Of a stretch of 64,000 nt of DNA, positions 16,142 through 24,442 are shown in pieces. This stretch comes from Azospirillaceae bacterium (GTDB taxonomy: Bacteria > Pseudomonadota > Alphaproteobacteria > Azospirillales > Azospirillaceae): positions 1 to 64,000 of the forward strand of contig JANQJV010000277.1 in assembly GCA_028281465.1 (NCBI GenBank). Direction: 5' to 3'. The position numbers were made by a program, and so were the translations under genes. The notes beneath the pieces were generated by a model, which saw nothing but the letters and a program-made list of their open reading frames with translations, was not told where the DNA came from and searched no databases. The first letter of the stretch is position 1; every line of letters begins with the position of its first letter.

Positions 16142-18244
16142 ATGGACGCGGCGTTGCCGCCGCTGCGCACCGATCTGCACGTCCTGGCCGGCGCGCCGAC
16201 AGCAGATGGGTCGCCAACCTGGTTGGTATTCGACCCGGTGCGCAACCGATACTTCTCGATCGGCTGGCTGGACCGCGCGGTCCTCGCGGCTTGGCGGCCG
16301 GGGCCGGTGGAGAGCGTCGTGGCGGCGGTGGCGGAGTCAACCGGGCACGCTGTTCCGGCCGAGCAGGTGCACATTGTGGCGGCCTTCCTCGACCGGCATG
16401 GATTGATCGCCCGGCCGACCGCGCGCGGCACCGCAACCCTTCTAGCCAGGCATCGGACCGAGCAACGGCGGGGTTTGATGCAAATCGCCCACGCTTATGT
16501 GTTCTTCCGCATCCCGCTGGTTTATCCGGACCGGTTCCTGACCCGGGTGACTCCATGGCTGTCGGTTCTGTTCAGTCCAGCGGTCGGTTGGGGCCTGGCA
16601 GGTCTGGCCGGGCTTGGTCTGTATCTGACCGCGCGGCAGTGGGACGTGGCCTGGTCGAGCCTGCCCTACGTGTTTTCTTGGGACGGTGCGGCGCTGTCCG
16701 CCGCGGCAATCGCAGCGGTCAAGATTGCCCATGAGCTCGGCCATGCGGTCGCGGCCAAACGGTTCGGCTGCCGGGTGCCGTCCATGGGCGTCGGCTTCAT
16801 GCTGTTGTGGCCGATCCTGTACACCGACACCAGCGATACCTGGCGCCTAACCCGGCGCCAGCAACGCCTGGTCGTGGCGGCCGCCGGCGTGGCGGTTGAA
16901 CTTGCCGTGGCCGCGCTGGCCACCTTCTTGTGGAGTTTTTTTCCGGAAGGGCCGGTGCGTAGCGTGTTGCTGCTGCTGGCGACGGTGAGCTGGGTGATGA
17001 GCGTTGCGATCAACCTCAACCCATTCATGCGCTTCGACGGCTATTTCCTGCTATCCGATTGGTTGGATCTGCCCAACCTGCAGGAGCGGGCATTCGCCTT
17101 GGCACGTTGGCGGCTGCGCGAGACCCTGTTCGGGTTCGGTGATGCGGCGCCGGAATGGTTTGCGCCGCGGCTGCGCGCCTGGCTGATCGGCTATGCCGTC
17201 GCCACTTGGGTGTACAGATTTGTGCTGTACATCAGTCTGGCGCTGGCCGTGTACCACTATGTCTTCAAGCTCGCCGGCATTCTTCTTCTCCTGTTGGAGC
17301 TCGGTACGTTGATCGGTCGGCCGGTGCTGCGCGAACTCAACATATGGTGGCGCCGAGGCCGCCAGGTGGCGCCAGCCCACGGCCTGCGCACCCTGATTGG
17401 GCTGGGTGTGTTGATCGCTGTCGTGGCGATACCCTGGCCATCGCAGGTGTCCCTGCCCGCCATCCTGGTGTCGGCGGACCATGCCCGCTTGTTCGCCCCG
17501 GTGCCGTCGCGGGTGGTGGCGGTGGAAGTTGCGGTGGGCCAGGCGGTCCGGGCGGGAGACGTCTTGCTGGTGCTAGACAATCCCGATCTGGAACACGCGC
17601 GGGCCCAAACCCGGACCGAGATCGCCGCATTGCGCCACCAATTGGATCGCCGGGTCGCCCGCACTGACATCCTGACCAATATCGTCGTTTTGGAAACCCG
17701 TCTGGCGGAGAAACTGGCCGAGGCCGACGCGCACGACCGCCAGTTGGACGGTCTCGTGCTGACGGCACCCCTGGACGGCCGGGTGGCCGCTCTGGCCACC
17801 GGACTGCGGCCCGGCCGTTGGATCGGCCATCGTGATCCGCTGGTCGAATTGGTCGCCCCGGACCGGGCCCGTATCGAAGCCTATGTCACGGAGCGGGACC
17901 TCGCACGGCTGGACCGACGCCACGCAGCGGTGTTCCTGCCCGACCGGCTGGACGCTCCCCGACTGCCGGTGTCACGTCGAATGCCTGATGCCGTGCCCGT
18001 GCCTCGTTTGCCGCGTCCCGACCTGGCCAGCGTACACGGCGGTCCGATCGCAGTGCGCGAGGAGCCCGACGGCCTGATTCCAGACCAGGCGCTCTACCGG
18101 ATCGATTTCGATCCTGCAAACGCGGCGCCTTCGGTGCGCCAGACCATCACGGGTCGCATCCACATGGTCGCCGACAGCCAAAGCCTCATGGCCTGGATCG
18201 GACAACGCGTTTGGGCCGTACTGATCCGTGAAAGCGGGTTTTAG
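16142..18244 (+). CDS. M50 (site-2 protease type) membrane metalloprotease fused to HlyD-type domain (cassette 1)
   Basis: 700 residues; ATG 16142 behind AGGAGG, spacing 9. The N-terminal 85 residues form a small winged-helix-like domain resembling PqqD (WLVFDPVRNRYFSIGWLDRA). A membrane part with several TM segments (about 135-440) carries the M50 zinc motif H197-E-L-G-H201 and the distal Asp299 in NPFMRFDGYF, so catalytic residues are intact. The C-terminal part (about 445-700) has a lipoyl half (VPSRVVAVEVAVGQAVRAGD), a coiled coil and a second half (LTAPLDGRVAAL), as in HlyD adaptors. Proteins of this kind often sit beside HlyD and TolC genes without an ABC transporter. The protein could be a processing protease, a transport component, or both. 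It is last in the cassette. Confidence 0.88.
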   Translation: MDAALPPLRTDLHVLAGAPTADGSPTWLVFDPVRNRYFSIGWLDRAVLAAWRPGPVESVVAAVAESTGHAVPAEQVHIVAAFLDRHGLIARPTARGTATLLARHRTEQRRGLMQIAHAYVFFRIPLVYPDRFLTRVTPWLSVLFSPAVGWGLAGLAGLGLYLTARQWDVAWSSLPYVFSWDGAALSAAAIAAVKIAHELGHAVAAKRFGCRVPSMGVGFMLLWPILYTDTSDTWRLTRRQQRLVVAAAGVAVELAVAALATFLWSFFPEGPVRSVLLLLATVSWVMSVAINLNPFMRFDGYFLLSDWLDLPNLQERAFALARWRLRETLFGFGDAAPEWFAPRLRAWLIGYAVATWVYRFVLYISLALAVYHYVFKLAGILLLLLELGTLIGRPVLRELNIWWRRGRQVAPAHGLRTLIGLGVLIAVVAIPWPSQVSLPAILVSADHARLFAPVPSRVVAVEVAVGQAVRAGDVLLVLDNPDLEHARAQTRTEIAALRHQLDRRVARTDILTNIVVLETRLAEKLAEADAHDRQLDGLVLTAPLDGRVAALATGLRPGRWIGHRDPLVELVAPDRARIEAYVTERDLARLDRRHAAVFLPDRLDAPRLPVSRRMPDAVPVPRLPRPDLASVHGGPIAVREEPDGLIPDQALYRIDFDPANAAPSVRQTITGRIHMVADSQSLMAWIGQRVWAVLIRESGF

Positions 18245-18474
18245 GCACCTGTGAACCTGACCCCACCGCACCATCAAGGCGGACCGCCGTGTCCGGCGCA
18301 ATCGCCCCGACAAACAGCGGTGCAGCATGCGGACCGATCGGTTCGTGCAGCAATGGGCCGGCCGACGACGGGATTGACGGCACTGTTGCAACAGGCCCAA
18401 TGCCACGGCCCACGGCGCCATGCACATCCCCCCAATACTTACAGAAATTCTCAAAATGCCCATGGTCCCGACGG
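18245..18474. other. gap between convergent cassettes, no gene supported
   Basis: This 230-bp stretch lies between the 3' ends of the two convergent operons. I find no intrinsic terminator with a T-run on either strand. A perfect 10-bp palindrome ACCGATCGGT lies at 18333-18342 and extends by a few wobble pairs as RNA. The open frames across it show no recognisable protein. The 3' ends of the two transcripts may overlap here. Confidence 0.5.
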
Positions 18475-20469
18475 CTAATCTCCGGTTCCATCCGGGGCAG
18501 TAAAGGCCATGGCCTCGCGTCGGCGCAGATCGGCACGCAGCAGCGCACGGCGGGTTTGGCGAGCTTGATGCTGGGCGAGCCACTGCAGCGGTCGAAAGCC
18601 CAGGGCCAGCAGCCGGCTTCCACCGGGCCAATAGCTCAGGAAGGCGGCAACCCGACGCAGGGTTTCGGGCACGAAGCGGCGCGGCAGACTGTCGTCCAGG
18701 CTGAGATAGGCCGCGGCCGAGCCGGGATCGCCCTGGCGGCCACAGCGACCGAACAACTGCCAATCGACACGGATGGCCTCGTGCCGTTCGGTGGCGATGA
18801 CGTGTAGTCCCCCCAGCTCTCCGACCCCCTCACCCAAAGCAATATCCGTGCCACGTCCGGCCATATTGGTGGCGATCGTCGTCGCTCCGCGTTGGCCGGC
18901 GGTGGCGACAATGGCCGCTTCTTCGGCATGGTGCAAGGCGTTGAGCACCTTGCATTCGACACCGCGGCCGCGCAGCCGCTCGGAAAGAGCCTCGCTCGCT
19001 TCGACACTACGGGTGCCCACCAGCACCGGCTGGCTGCGCTGTCGACAGGCCAAAACCGCCTCGGCCACCGCCTGCCATTTTTGCTCACTTTTGGCGAAAA
19101 CGCGGTCGGGTGCCAGTCGGCGACGGATAGGCCGATGTGTCGGGATCCGGACCACCGGCAGACCATACACGCCCCACAACTCCCCAGCGATGCCCTGAGC
19201 GGTGCCCGTCATACCGCACAGATGGGGGTAATGCCGGTAGAAGTGCTGGAAGCTCATGCGGGCGCGAATCTCGGTGGGGTCGGTGATCTCCACAGTCTCT
19301 TTGGCCTCGATCGCCTGGTGCAAGCCGGCGCTCCATGTGCGGCCCGGCATCATACGGCCGGTAAATTCGTCGACGATCACCACCTTGCCGTCGTCAATCA
19401 CGTAGTGCTGGTCGCAATGAAACAGCTCCTTGGCGAACAGGGCCTGCAGCACCAGGTCCTCCCGCCGCGTGGTGCCGCGCCAAAGGCTCGGAAGATTTTC
19501 CGCGGCATCGACCAGGGCCGCGGAGCCAGCGGCAGTCAGGCGGACCCGACGTTGCCCGACATCCACATGGTAGTGGCGACCACGCTCCAAGCCACACGCG
19601 ATGCGAAATCCAGCCAGCGCACCGTCTTTCAGGGGTGCATTCTCCGCCGGAAGCGCGATGATCAGCGGCGTGACCGCCTCATCGATCAGCACACTGTCGG
19701 CCTCGTCGACAACGGCAGTCCCCAGACCGCGCATCACAATCCCCCCAGCCGTATCATGCTCGCTGTCGAGTAGGGATTGCAGCAGGCGTCGGCTGGGATC
19801 GTGGGCATGCCCCAGGGCCAGTCGGTCGCGCAGAAAATCGGCCAGAATCTCTTTGCCGGTGGCATAGGTGACGTCGGCGGCATAGCCGGCTCGCCGTTCT
19901 GCCGGCGCCATACCCGAGATCACGCAACCCGCAGACACGCCACTGATGTCGAAGAGGGGCGCCTGCAGCTCGGCATCTCGTTTGACCAGATAGTCGTTGA
20001 CGGTGATGACATGGCAGGGTCGGCCGGTCCAGGCGAACAGCACGGCAGCCAAACCTGCGGTCAGCGTCTTGCCCTCGCCGGTTGCCATCTGCGCCAACGC
20101 ACCGCGGTACAGCGCCAGGGCGGCCATCAACTGGGCCGGATAGGGGCGCCGGCCGAGGGCACGGGCCGACGCCTCGGCAATCAGGGCCAACGCCTGGTCC
20201 AAGTGGGCGTCGGCCGATCTCGGGTGGCGACGGAAACGCTCGCGCACCTGGGCGAGCAGCCGGCGCAGCCGGTCGTCGCTCACACCGCAGAACGTGTGGC
20301 TGCGGGCGGCAGCGGCTTCGGCCTGCTCCCGCAGCCGGCGCGTCACCGTTCCACGCCGTGCATACAACCCGGCAAGCCCGTATGCCAGACCGTCCATACC
20401 GTCGGGCACCGGCGGCGGTCGGCGCTGACGGGCCTGGCGCAATTCGTCGGCAATCTGCTGGGCGGTCAC
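18475..20469 (-). CDS. shortened SecA-like preprotein translocase ATPase (cassette 2)
   Basis: 664 residues from GTG 20469, chosen because it overlaps the stop of the M50 gene as GTGA and has AAAAGG upstream; an upstream ATG at 20520 would overlap by 55 nt. SecA motor motifs are present: Walker A MATGEGKT at 128-135 (Lys134), Walker B and second motif VDEADSVLIDEA with Asp255 and Glu256, then VIVDEFTGRMMPGR, GMTGTA, NMAGRGTDI and GRCGRQGDPGS. A preprotein-crosslinking-type insert follows the DEAD box. Canonical SecA is roughly 800-900 residues. This one ends shortly after the second motor domain and lacks recognisable helical scaffold, wing and zinc-binding tail. It is unlikely to be the housekeeping SecA. 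As the last gene of an export cassette with no other ATPase, it is the best candidate for the energy source (inference). Confidence 0.88.
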   Translation of the reverse strand: MTAQQIADELRQARQRRPPPVPDGMDGLAYGLAGLYARRGTVTRRLREQAEAAAARSHTFCGVSDDRLRRLLAQVRERFRRHPRSADAHLDQALALIAEASARALGRRPYPAQLMAALALYRGALAQMATGEGKTLTAGLAAVLFAWTGRPCHVITVNDYLVKRDAELQAPLFDISGVSAGCVISGMAPAERRAGYAADVTYATGKEILADFLRDRLALGHAHDPSRRLLQSLLDSEHDTAGGIVMRGLGTAVVDEADSVLIDEAVTPLIIALPAENAPLKDGALAGFRIACGLERGRHYHVDVGQRRVRLTAAGSAALVDAAENLPSLWRGTTRREDLVLQALFAKELFHCDQHYVIDDGKVVIVDEFTGRMMPGRTWSAGLHQAIEAKETVEITDPTEIRARMSFQHFYRHYPHLCGMTGTAQGIAGELWGVYGLPVVRIPTHRPIRRRLAPDRVFAKSEQKWQAVAEAVLACRQRSQPVLVGTRSVEASEALSERLRGRGVECKVLNALHHAEEAAIVATAGQRGATTIATNMAGRGTDIALGEGVGELGGLHVIATERHEAIRVDWQLFGRCGRQGDPGSAAAYLSLDDSLPRRFVPETLRRVAAFLSYWPGGSRLLALGFRPLQWLAQHQARQTRRALLRADLRRREAMAFTAPDGTGD

Positions 20470-22610
20470 AACCGATACCTTTTCTGCATCACCTGGCTGG
20501 CAGTGTGCCAGAGCTGCCACGCCAGTGGCTGCCAGGGCAGATCCAGCCGCAGCACCCCCGAGCGTCCATGCAGCATGGTGACCGGGGCGATCGATGGCAG
20601 GTCAGCAAAGATTTGGAAGAACGGTTCGCGGCTGGTGCGGCCTTCGGGATCGTTGTGGGCGGTGGCGATATGGCCACCCCCCTGCCAGCCGAGGACCGCG
20701 GAGGGAAGCCTGTGCTGTTCGAAGGGAATGATATGCAGATTGCCGACCGGAACGTCAGTGTCGGCCTGGCCGCGCAGGCGCACCACGCCGCTCGCGGACG
20801 TGCCGTCGAAAAGGTCAGCGGCCTCTTCCTGCGTCAACACCGCCGAGAAGCGATACGCATCGGGCGATACAAGAAAGCCCAAAACCACACCGCGCTCGAC
20901 CCAGGTGCCCCGATGCGAGGCCAGTGCCGGCGCCACCCAAACACCGGGCTGGCTCGCCGTGACCGTCAGCGCCGCTTGCCGCTGCCGCAGGGCATCCAAC
21001 TTTCGACGCAACGCCTCTTGACGCCGGGCCATCGGCTCCATATCAGCGATTGCGTCGTTACGGGCGCGGTCGATCGCGGCGGCCGCCTGCGCCAGTTGTG
21101 CCTCGACAATGGCGATGTCGAACGCCAATTCACGATCGGTCAGCACCACCAGTTCGTCGCCCTCGGACACCTGTCGGCCGGAGGACACTTTGACGTCGGC
21201 AATAAAGCCGGGCGCCCCCGAGAACACCTGGGCATGGTGACGGGATTCCACGACGCCGCTGGCCTGTACGCCGTAGGGCAGCGGGAGCGCCGCAACGGCC
21301 ATCACCACGCCCCCCAGTCCACCCAGTCCCACCGTCAGGGCGCGAAGCCGGCGACCGGCCAGTTTAGGACTGTTGACTAGGAATGACAGAAAGCGGACCA
21401 GCGGTACCAACACGAGTGTCACCATCCATCCCAGGGCTATGATGATCCCCAGAACCAGGAACTCGTCCGCCACCACCAGCACAATTCCGAGCAATACCAG
21501 CATGCGGTAGGCTTGGCTGGCAAGACCGTAGCCGGTCAGCCACAATGCTTCGCTTCGGTTCTCAGACGGCGAGGCCGACGTCAAGTCGCCGAACCCCCAA
21601 CGCTCGGCCAGGTGTACGATCTGTTGGCGCGAGCGCTGGTAAAGGTTGGGAATATCCAAAAGATCGGACAGGATGTAATAGCCGTCAAACCGCAAAAGCG
21701 GATTGATGTTGAACACCAACGTCGATACCGAGGCCGCAATCATCACATTGAACGCCAGGGCATGGATGGTGCCGGCGCCGGTGGCCGCCCAGATCATGGC
21801 GGCAAGGCCCGCCACGAAGGCCTCGCCGATCATGCCGCCGGCTCCCACCAGCGCCCGCGCCTTGCGGTCACGCAACTGCCAACTGGACGAAGCATCCACA
21901 TAGGGCAGCGGAATGAACACCATGATCATCAGACCAACGGTGTGCACCTCACCGCCCAAATGGCGGCACAGCATCGCATGCCCGGCTTCATGCACGGTCT
22001 TGACCAGCAACAGGGCCAGATACAGCCAAGGGAGATTGCCGGGCGCCAACACGCCCGCAGCCGGATGCAGCAGGGCGTCCCAATTGTCCACCACGGCCTT
22101 CAGCCCCAGGGCCACGACCACCAACCATACCAGCAGACCGAGCGGGCTGAAGACCCGCTCCAGCACCGGCAGCAGACGGGTTAGCAGGTCCTGCGGATCG
22201 AACAGCCGCATGCGGAAAAACAGGATGTTCATCAATTGGGCGCGTAGTTCGCGTCGCCGCCGCTTCTGGCCGCGGCTGAAGATCCGTTCGCTGTCGGGAA
22301 CGTTGGTGAAATAGAGCAGTTCGTTGACGTGCAACTGACTGAGCAGCGTCACCACTTCTTCCTGGCCCGGGGCGGTGTCCGGAATGACCTCCAAGCATTC
22401 GTGCCACACCTCCTCAACGGTGCGGCTGGGTGTCAGTCGGGCGACGAAGGCATAGGCGGCGGGACGCACACGGAAGAAGCGGTTGTTGAAGCGATCGTGC
22501 AGAACATACCAATCCTCGCCGCGGAAGCGCTGTTTTCGGACATCCACAGACGGACGCAGGGACACTTCCAAACCGGATACACGATGCCATGACTCGCTGA
22601 AGGTGCGCAT
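20466..22610 (-). CDS. M50 (site-2 protease type) membrane metalloprotease fused to HlyD-type domain (cassette 2)
   Basis: 714 residues from ATG 22610, 2 nt after the preceding stop; a longer frame to 22724 would overlap the upstream gene by more than 100 nt. A PqqD-like N-terminal domain (about 20-95, WYVLHDRFNNRFFRVRPAAY) is followed by a multi-pass membrane region (about 150-455). It carries H207-E-A-G-H211 and Asp309 in NPLLRFDGYY, the complete M50 metal site. An HlyD-like periplasmic part follows (about 470-714), with lipoyl half APGFIADVKVSSGRQVSEGD and a coiled coil rich in Arg, Ala and Gln. It parallels the protein at 16142-18244 in order, length and motif spacing but has diverged in sequence, so this is an old duplication or separate acquisition. 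It is translationally coupled to the SecA-like gene. Confidence 0.9.
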   Translation of the reverse strand: MRTFSESWHRVSGLEVSLRPSVDVRKQRFRGEDWYVLHDRFNNRFFRVRPAAYAFVARLTPSRTVEEVWHECLEVIPDTAPGQEEVVTLLSQLHVNELLYFTNVPDSERIFSRGQKRRRRELRAQLMNILFFRMRLFDPQDLLTRLLPVLERVFSPLGLLVWLVVVALGLKAVVDNWDALLHPAAGVLAPGNLPWLYLALLLVKTVHEAGHAMLCRHLGGEVHTVGLMIMVFIPLPYVDASSSWQLRDRKARALVGAGGMIGEAFVAGLAAMIWAATGAGTIHALAFNVMIAASVSTLVFNINPLLRFDGYYILSDLLDIPNLYQRSRQQIVHLAERWGFGDLTSASPSENRSEALWLTGYGLASQAYRMLVLLGIVLVVADEFLVLGIIIALGWMVTLVLVPLVRFLSFLVNSPKLAGRRLRALTVGLGGLGGVVMAVAALPLPYGVQASGVVESRHHAQVFSGAPGFIADVKVSSGRQVSEGDELVVLTDRELAFDIAIVEAQLAQAAAAIDRARNDAIADMEPMARRQEALRRKLDALRQRQAALTVTASQPGVWVAPALASHRGTWVERGVVLGFLVSPDAYRFSAVLTQEEAADLFDGTSASGVVRLRGQADTDVPVGNLHIIPFEQHRLPSAVLGWQGGGHIATAHNDPEGRTSREPFFQIFADLPSIAPVTMLHGRSGVLRLDLPWQPLAWQLWHTASQVMQKRYRL

Positions 22611-22612
22611 GG

Positions 22613-24442
22613 CTACAACCAGAAATGAAGACGGAGGAAATCGATGGTGCGATGGAACGCGATCCACAATGGCGAGCGCGCCGACGCCTCCAACCGCACC
22701 AGGCCGCTCATGCCCGGCCGCCACCAGGCCGAAGAGTCACCGACCAACACCGCTCGGGCGACAAACACATTACCGTACTCGGACTTGATTTCCGCCATGG
22801 GGTTGATCGTGTCGATGCGCACCGGGAAGCGTACATCGGGACGGCTCAGGAACGATACTTCACCCACCGCGTCCTCGCCCACATCCTGGACGTCGCGTTC
22901 GTCCACATACACTTCGAAATAGAAGTCCTCCAACCGCATCACCTTGAAGAGAACGTCCCCCTTTTTGACAGGGGCGCCGTGCACGCCTTTGTGGTCGCCC
23001 TCGACCAGAATGCCGTCTATGGGCGACGTCATCTCGGCATGGGACAGGTAATAGCCGACCCGTTCCAGCCTGGCGCGGGCCTGCTCGACCTGCGCTTCGG
23101 AGATCAACATGTCGGCCAATTGCCCTTGGGCGCGGGCCTTGTCGGCGGCCCGCGCGAAGCGGTGGATATCGGCGGTGGCCTCGGATTCCTTCAGATACAA
23201 TTCGGCCGTGTCCAGGGTCACCAAGGTCCGCCCCTTCTCCACCAAATCGCCCACCTCGACCTCGACCGTCTCGATATAGCCGTCGAAGGGCACCGGCAGA
23301 TAGGCCAGTTGGTCTGTTTTCAGCAGCGCTGGTGCATCAACGGTGTAGCCAATCCGACCGAAGACGCCGAACAGCACCAACGCCACCCCAGCGGCAATCG
23401 TCGCCTTGGCCGCGGTATGGCGCGGCCGGCTCAGGGCAGCGGCGGCTTCGCCTGCGAGGTGGCGCAGGCGCTGGTGCCAAGGTCGGTCGTGCCGATAGAG
23501 GTTGGTCAACCACCTGGAGAGCAAGTTGGCTGCCAAGTGCAGCAACCGCAGTTCATCGTCGGTGAATGTGCGGTCGGCGCGCTCGCACACCACCACCCCC
23601 ACCGGTTCATCATCCTGGTGCAGCAGCAGTGACAGGATTTGCCGCAAGCTTTCGCGGCGAGCGAAACGTTCGTGGGCAAACATCACGGCGCCGCGGGTTT
23701 CGCTACCTGGCCATATCAGGCTTTCATCCTGATCGATGGCCTCTTCCATTGCTGCTTCAAGGCCACGCACCGAATCTGTGCGGACATCGAAGCGCTCGAT
23801 ATGGCTGATGGCACGCACCCGCACTGCCGCCTGGCGATCGCTCCATCCCAAGGAGACGCGCATGCAGCCAAAGCGGGCCGCCAGTTCGTTGCATAGCGTC
23901 ACCGCGGAGGCGGCGAAACTATCCTTGCCCACCACCGTCACGATGAGGTCCAACACTTTCGCCAAGTCGATGGTGTCATGACCGCCATTGGCCCCGTCGG
24001 TTGGCGTGGCGGGAATATCGGCGATCAAGTGCAGACGGATGGCCGCGTCACGCTGCTGCGCCTGGGTATGCCGGGTCAGCAGTACCGCCACCACCGCCGC
24101 CGGCTTCCGCCCTTCCAAAGCAACGCCAATCATCACGGCATTGGGCTCCACCGGCTCCATGGCGTAACCATTGGCGGTCGCACGGTCGGCGAGGCGGGTG
24201 GCACAGGACAGAAGGTGACCCCGTTCGGTTTCAGCGATCCCGACCGCGTCGTGCACCTCCGTTGCTTGCCACTCCCCGTCCGAACGGGCTACCACGACCG
24301 CGAGGTCGCCACGACACAGCATGGCGGCCACGGCAGCAAAGCGGGCATGCAGGTCCGAGGCCCCGGCCCCGAGGCGTCGCAGCTCGCGCACAGCCACCAA
24401 GACGGATCGCACATCGGGATGGGACCGCGATTGGGTGATCAT
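22613..24442 (-). CDS. tandem GAF-like domains - TM - HlyD-type adaptor (cassette 2)
   Basis: 609 residues from ATG 24442, which overlaps the previous stop as ATGA; an upstream ATG at 24478 is less likely. Two GAF-type domains appear at about 15-150 and 157-310. The second is clearer, with LCNELAARFGCMRVSLGWSD and VGVVVCERADRTFTDDELRL near its end. A TM helix lies at about 342-362 (TIAAGVALVLFGVFGRIGY). The adaptor follows: lipoyl half VPFDGYIETVEVEVGDLVEK, a helical hairpin, second half MTSPIDGILVEGD and barrel strands including VYVDERDV. The GAF domains should be cytoplasmic. I see no catalytic output domain, so any signal would act through the adaptor or partner proteins. It is the counterpart of the 500-residue protein of cassette 1, with one extra GAF-like domain. 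Confidence 0.85.
   Translation of the reverse strand: MITQSRSHPDVRSVLVAVRELRRLGAGASDLHARFAAVAAMLCRGDLAVVVARSDGEWQATEVHDAVGIAETERGHLLSCATRLADRATANGYAMEPVEPNAVMIGVALEGRKPAAVVAVLLTRHTQAQQRDAAIRLHLIADIPATPTDGANGGHDTIDLAKVLDLIVTVVGKDSFAASAVTLCNELAARFGCMRVSLGWSDRQAAVRVRAISHIERFDVRTDSVRGLEAAMEEAIDQDESLIWPGSETRGAVMFAHERFARRESLRQILSLLLHQDDEPVGVVVCERADRTFTDDELRLLHLAANLLSRWLTNLYRHDRPWHQRLRHLAGEAAAALSRPRHTAAKATIAAGVALVLFGVFGRIGYTVDAPALLKTDQLAYLPVPFDGYIETVEVEVGDLVEKGRTLVTLDTAELYLKESEATADIHRFARAADKARAQGQLADMLISEAQVEQARARLERVGYYLSHAEMTSPIDGILVEGDHKGVHGAPVKKGDVLFKVMRLEDFYFEVYVDERDVQDVGEDAVGEVSFLSRPDVRFPVRIDTINPMAEIKSEYGNVFVARAVLVGDSSAWWRPGMSGLVRLEASARSPLWIAFHRTIDFLRLHFWL

Noticed and set aside
18251-18478. 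Small plus-strand open frame in the gap between the cassettes
   Set aside because: Its composition (Pro/His/Gln/Arg) and lack of any known domain or ribosome binding site indicate a chance frame.
20470-20520. Upstream ATG at 20520 as the SecA-like start
   Set aside because: It would overlap the M50 gene by 55 nt and add residues unlike SecA. The GTG at 20469 gives a GTGA overlap and has AAAAGG upstream.
22611-22724. Longer N-terminus of the M50-HlyD protein starting at 22724
   Set aside because: It would overlap the GAF-HlyD gene by over 100 nt. The ATG at 22610 directly after the stop fits the spacing of the rest of the operon.
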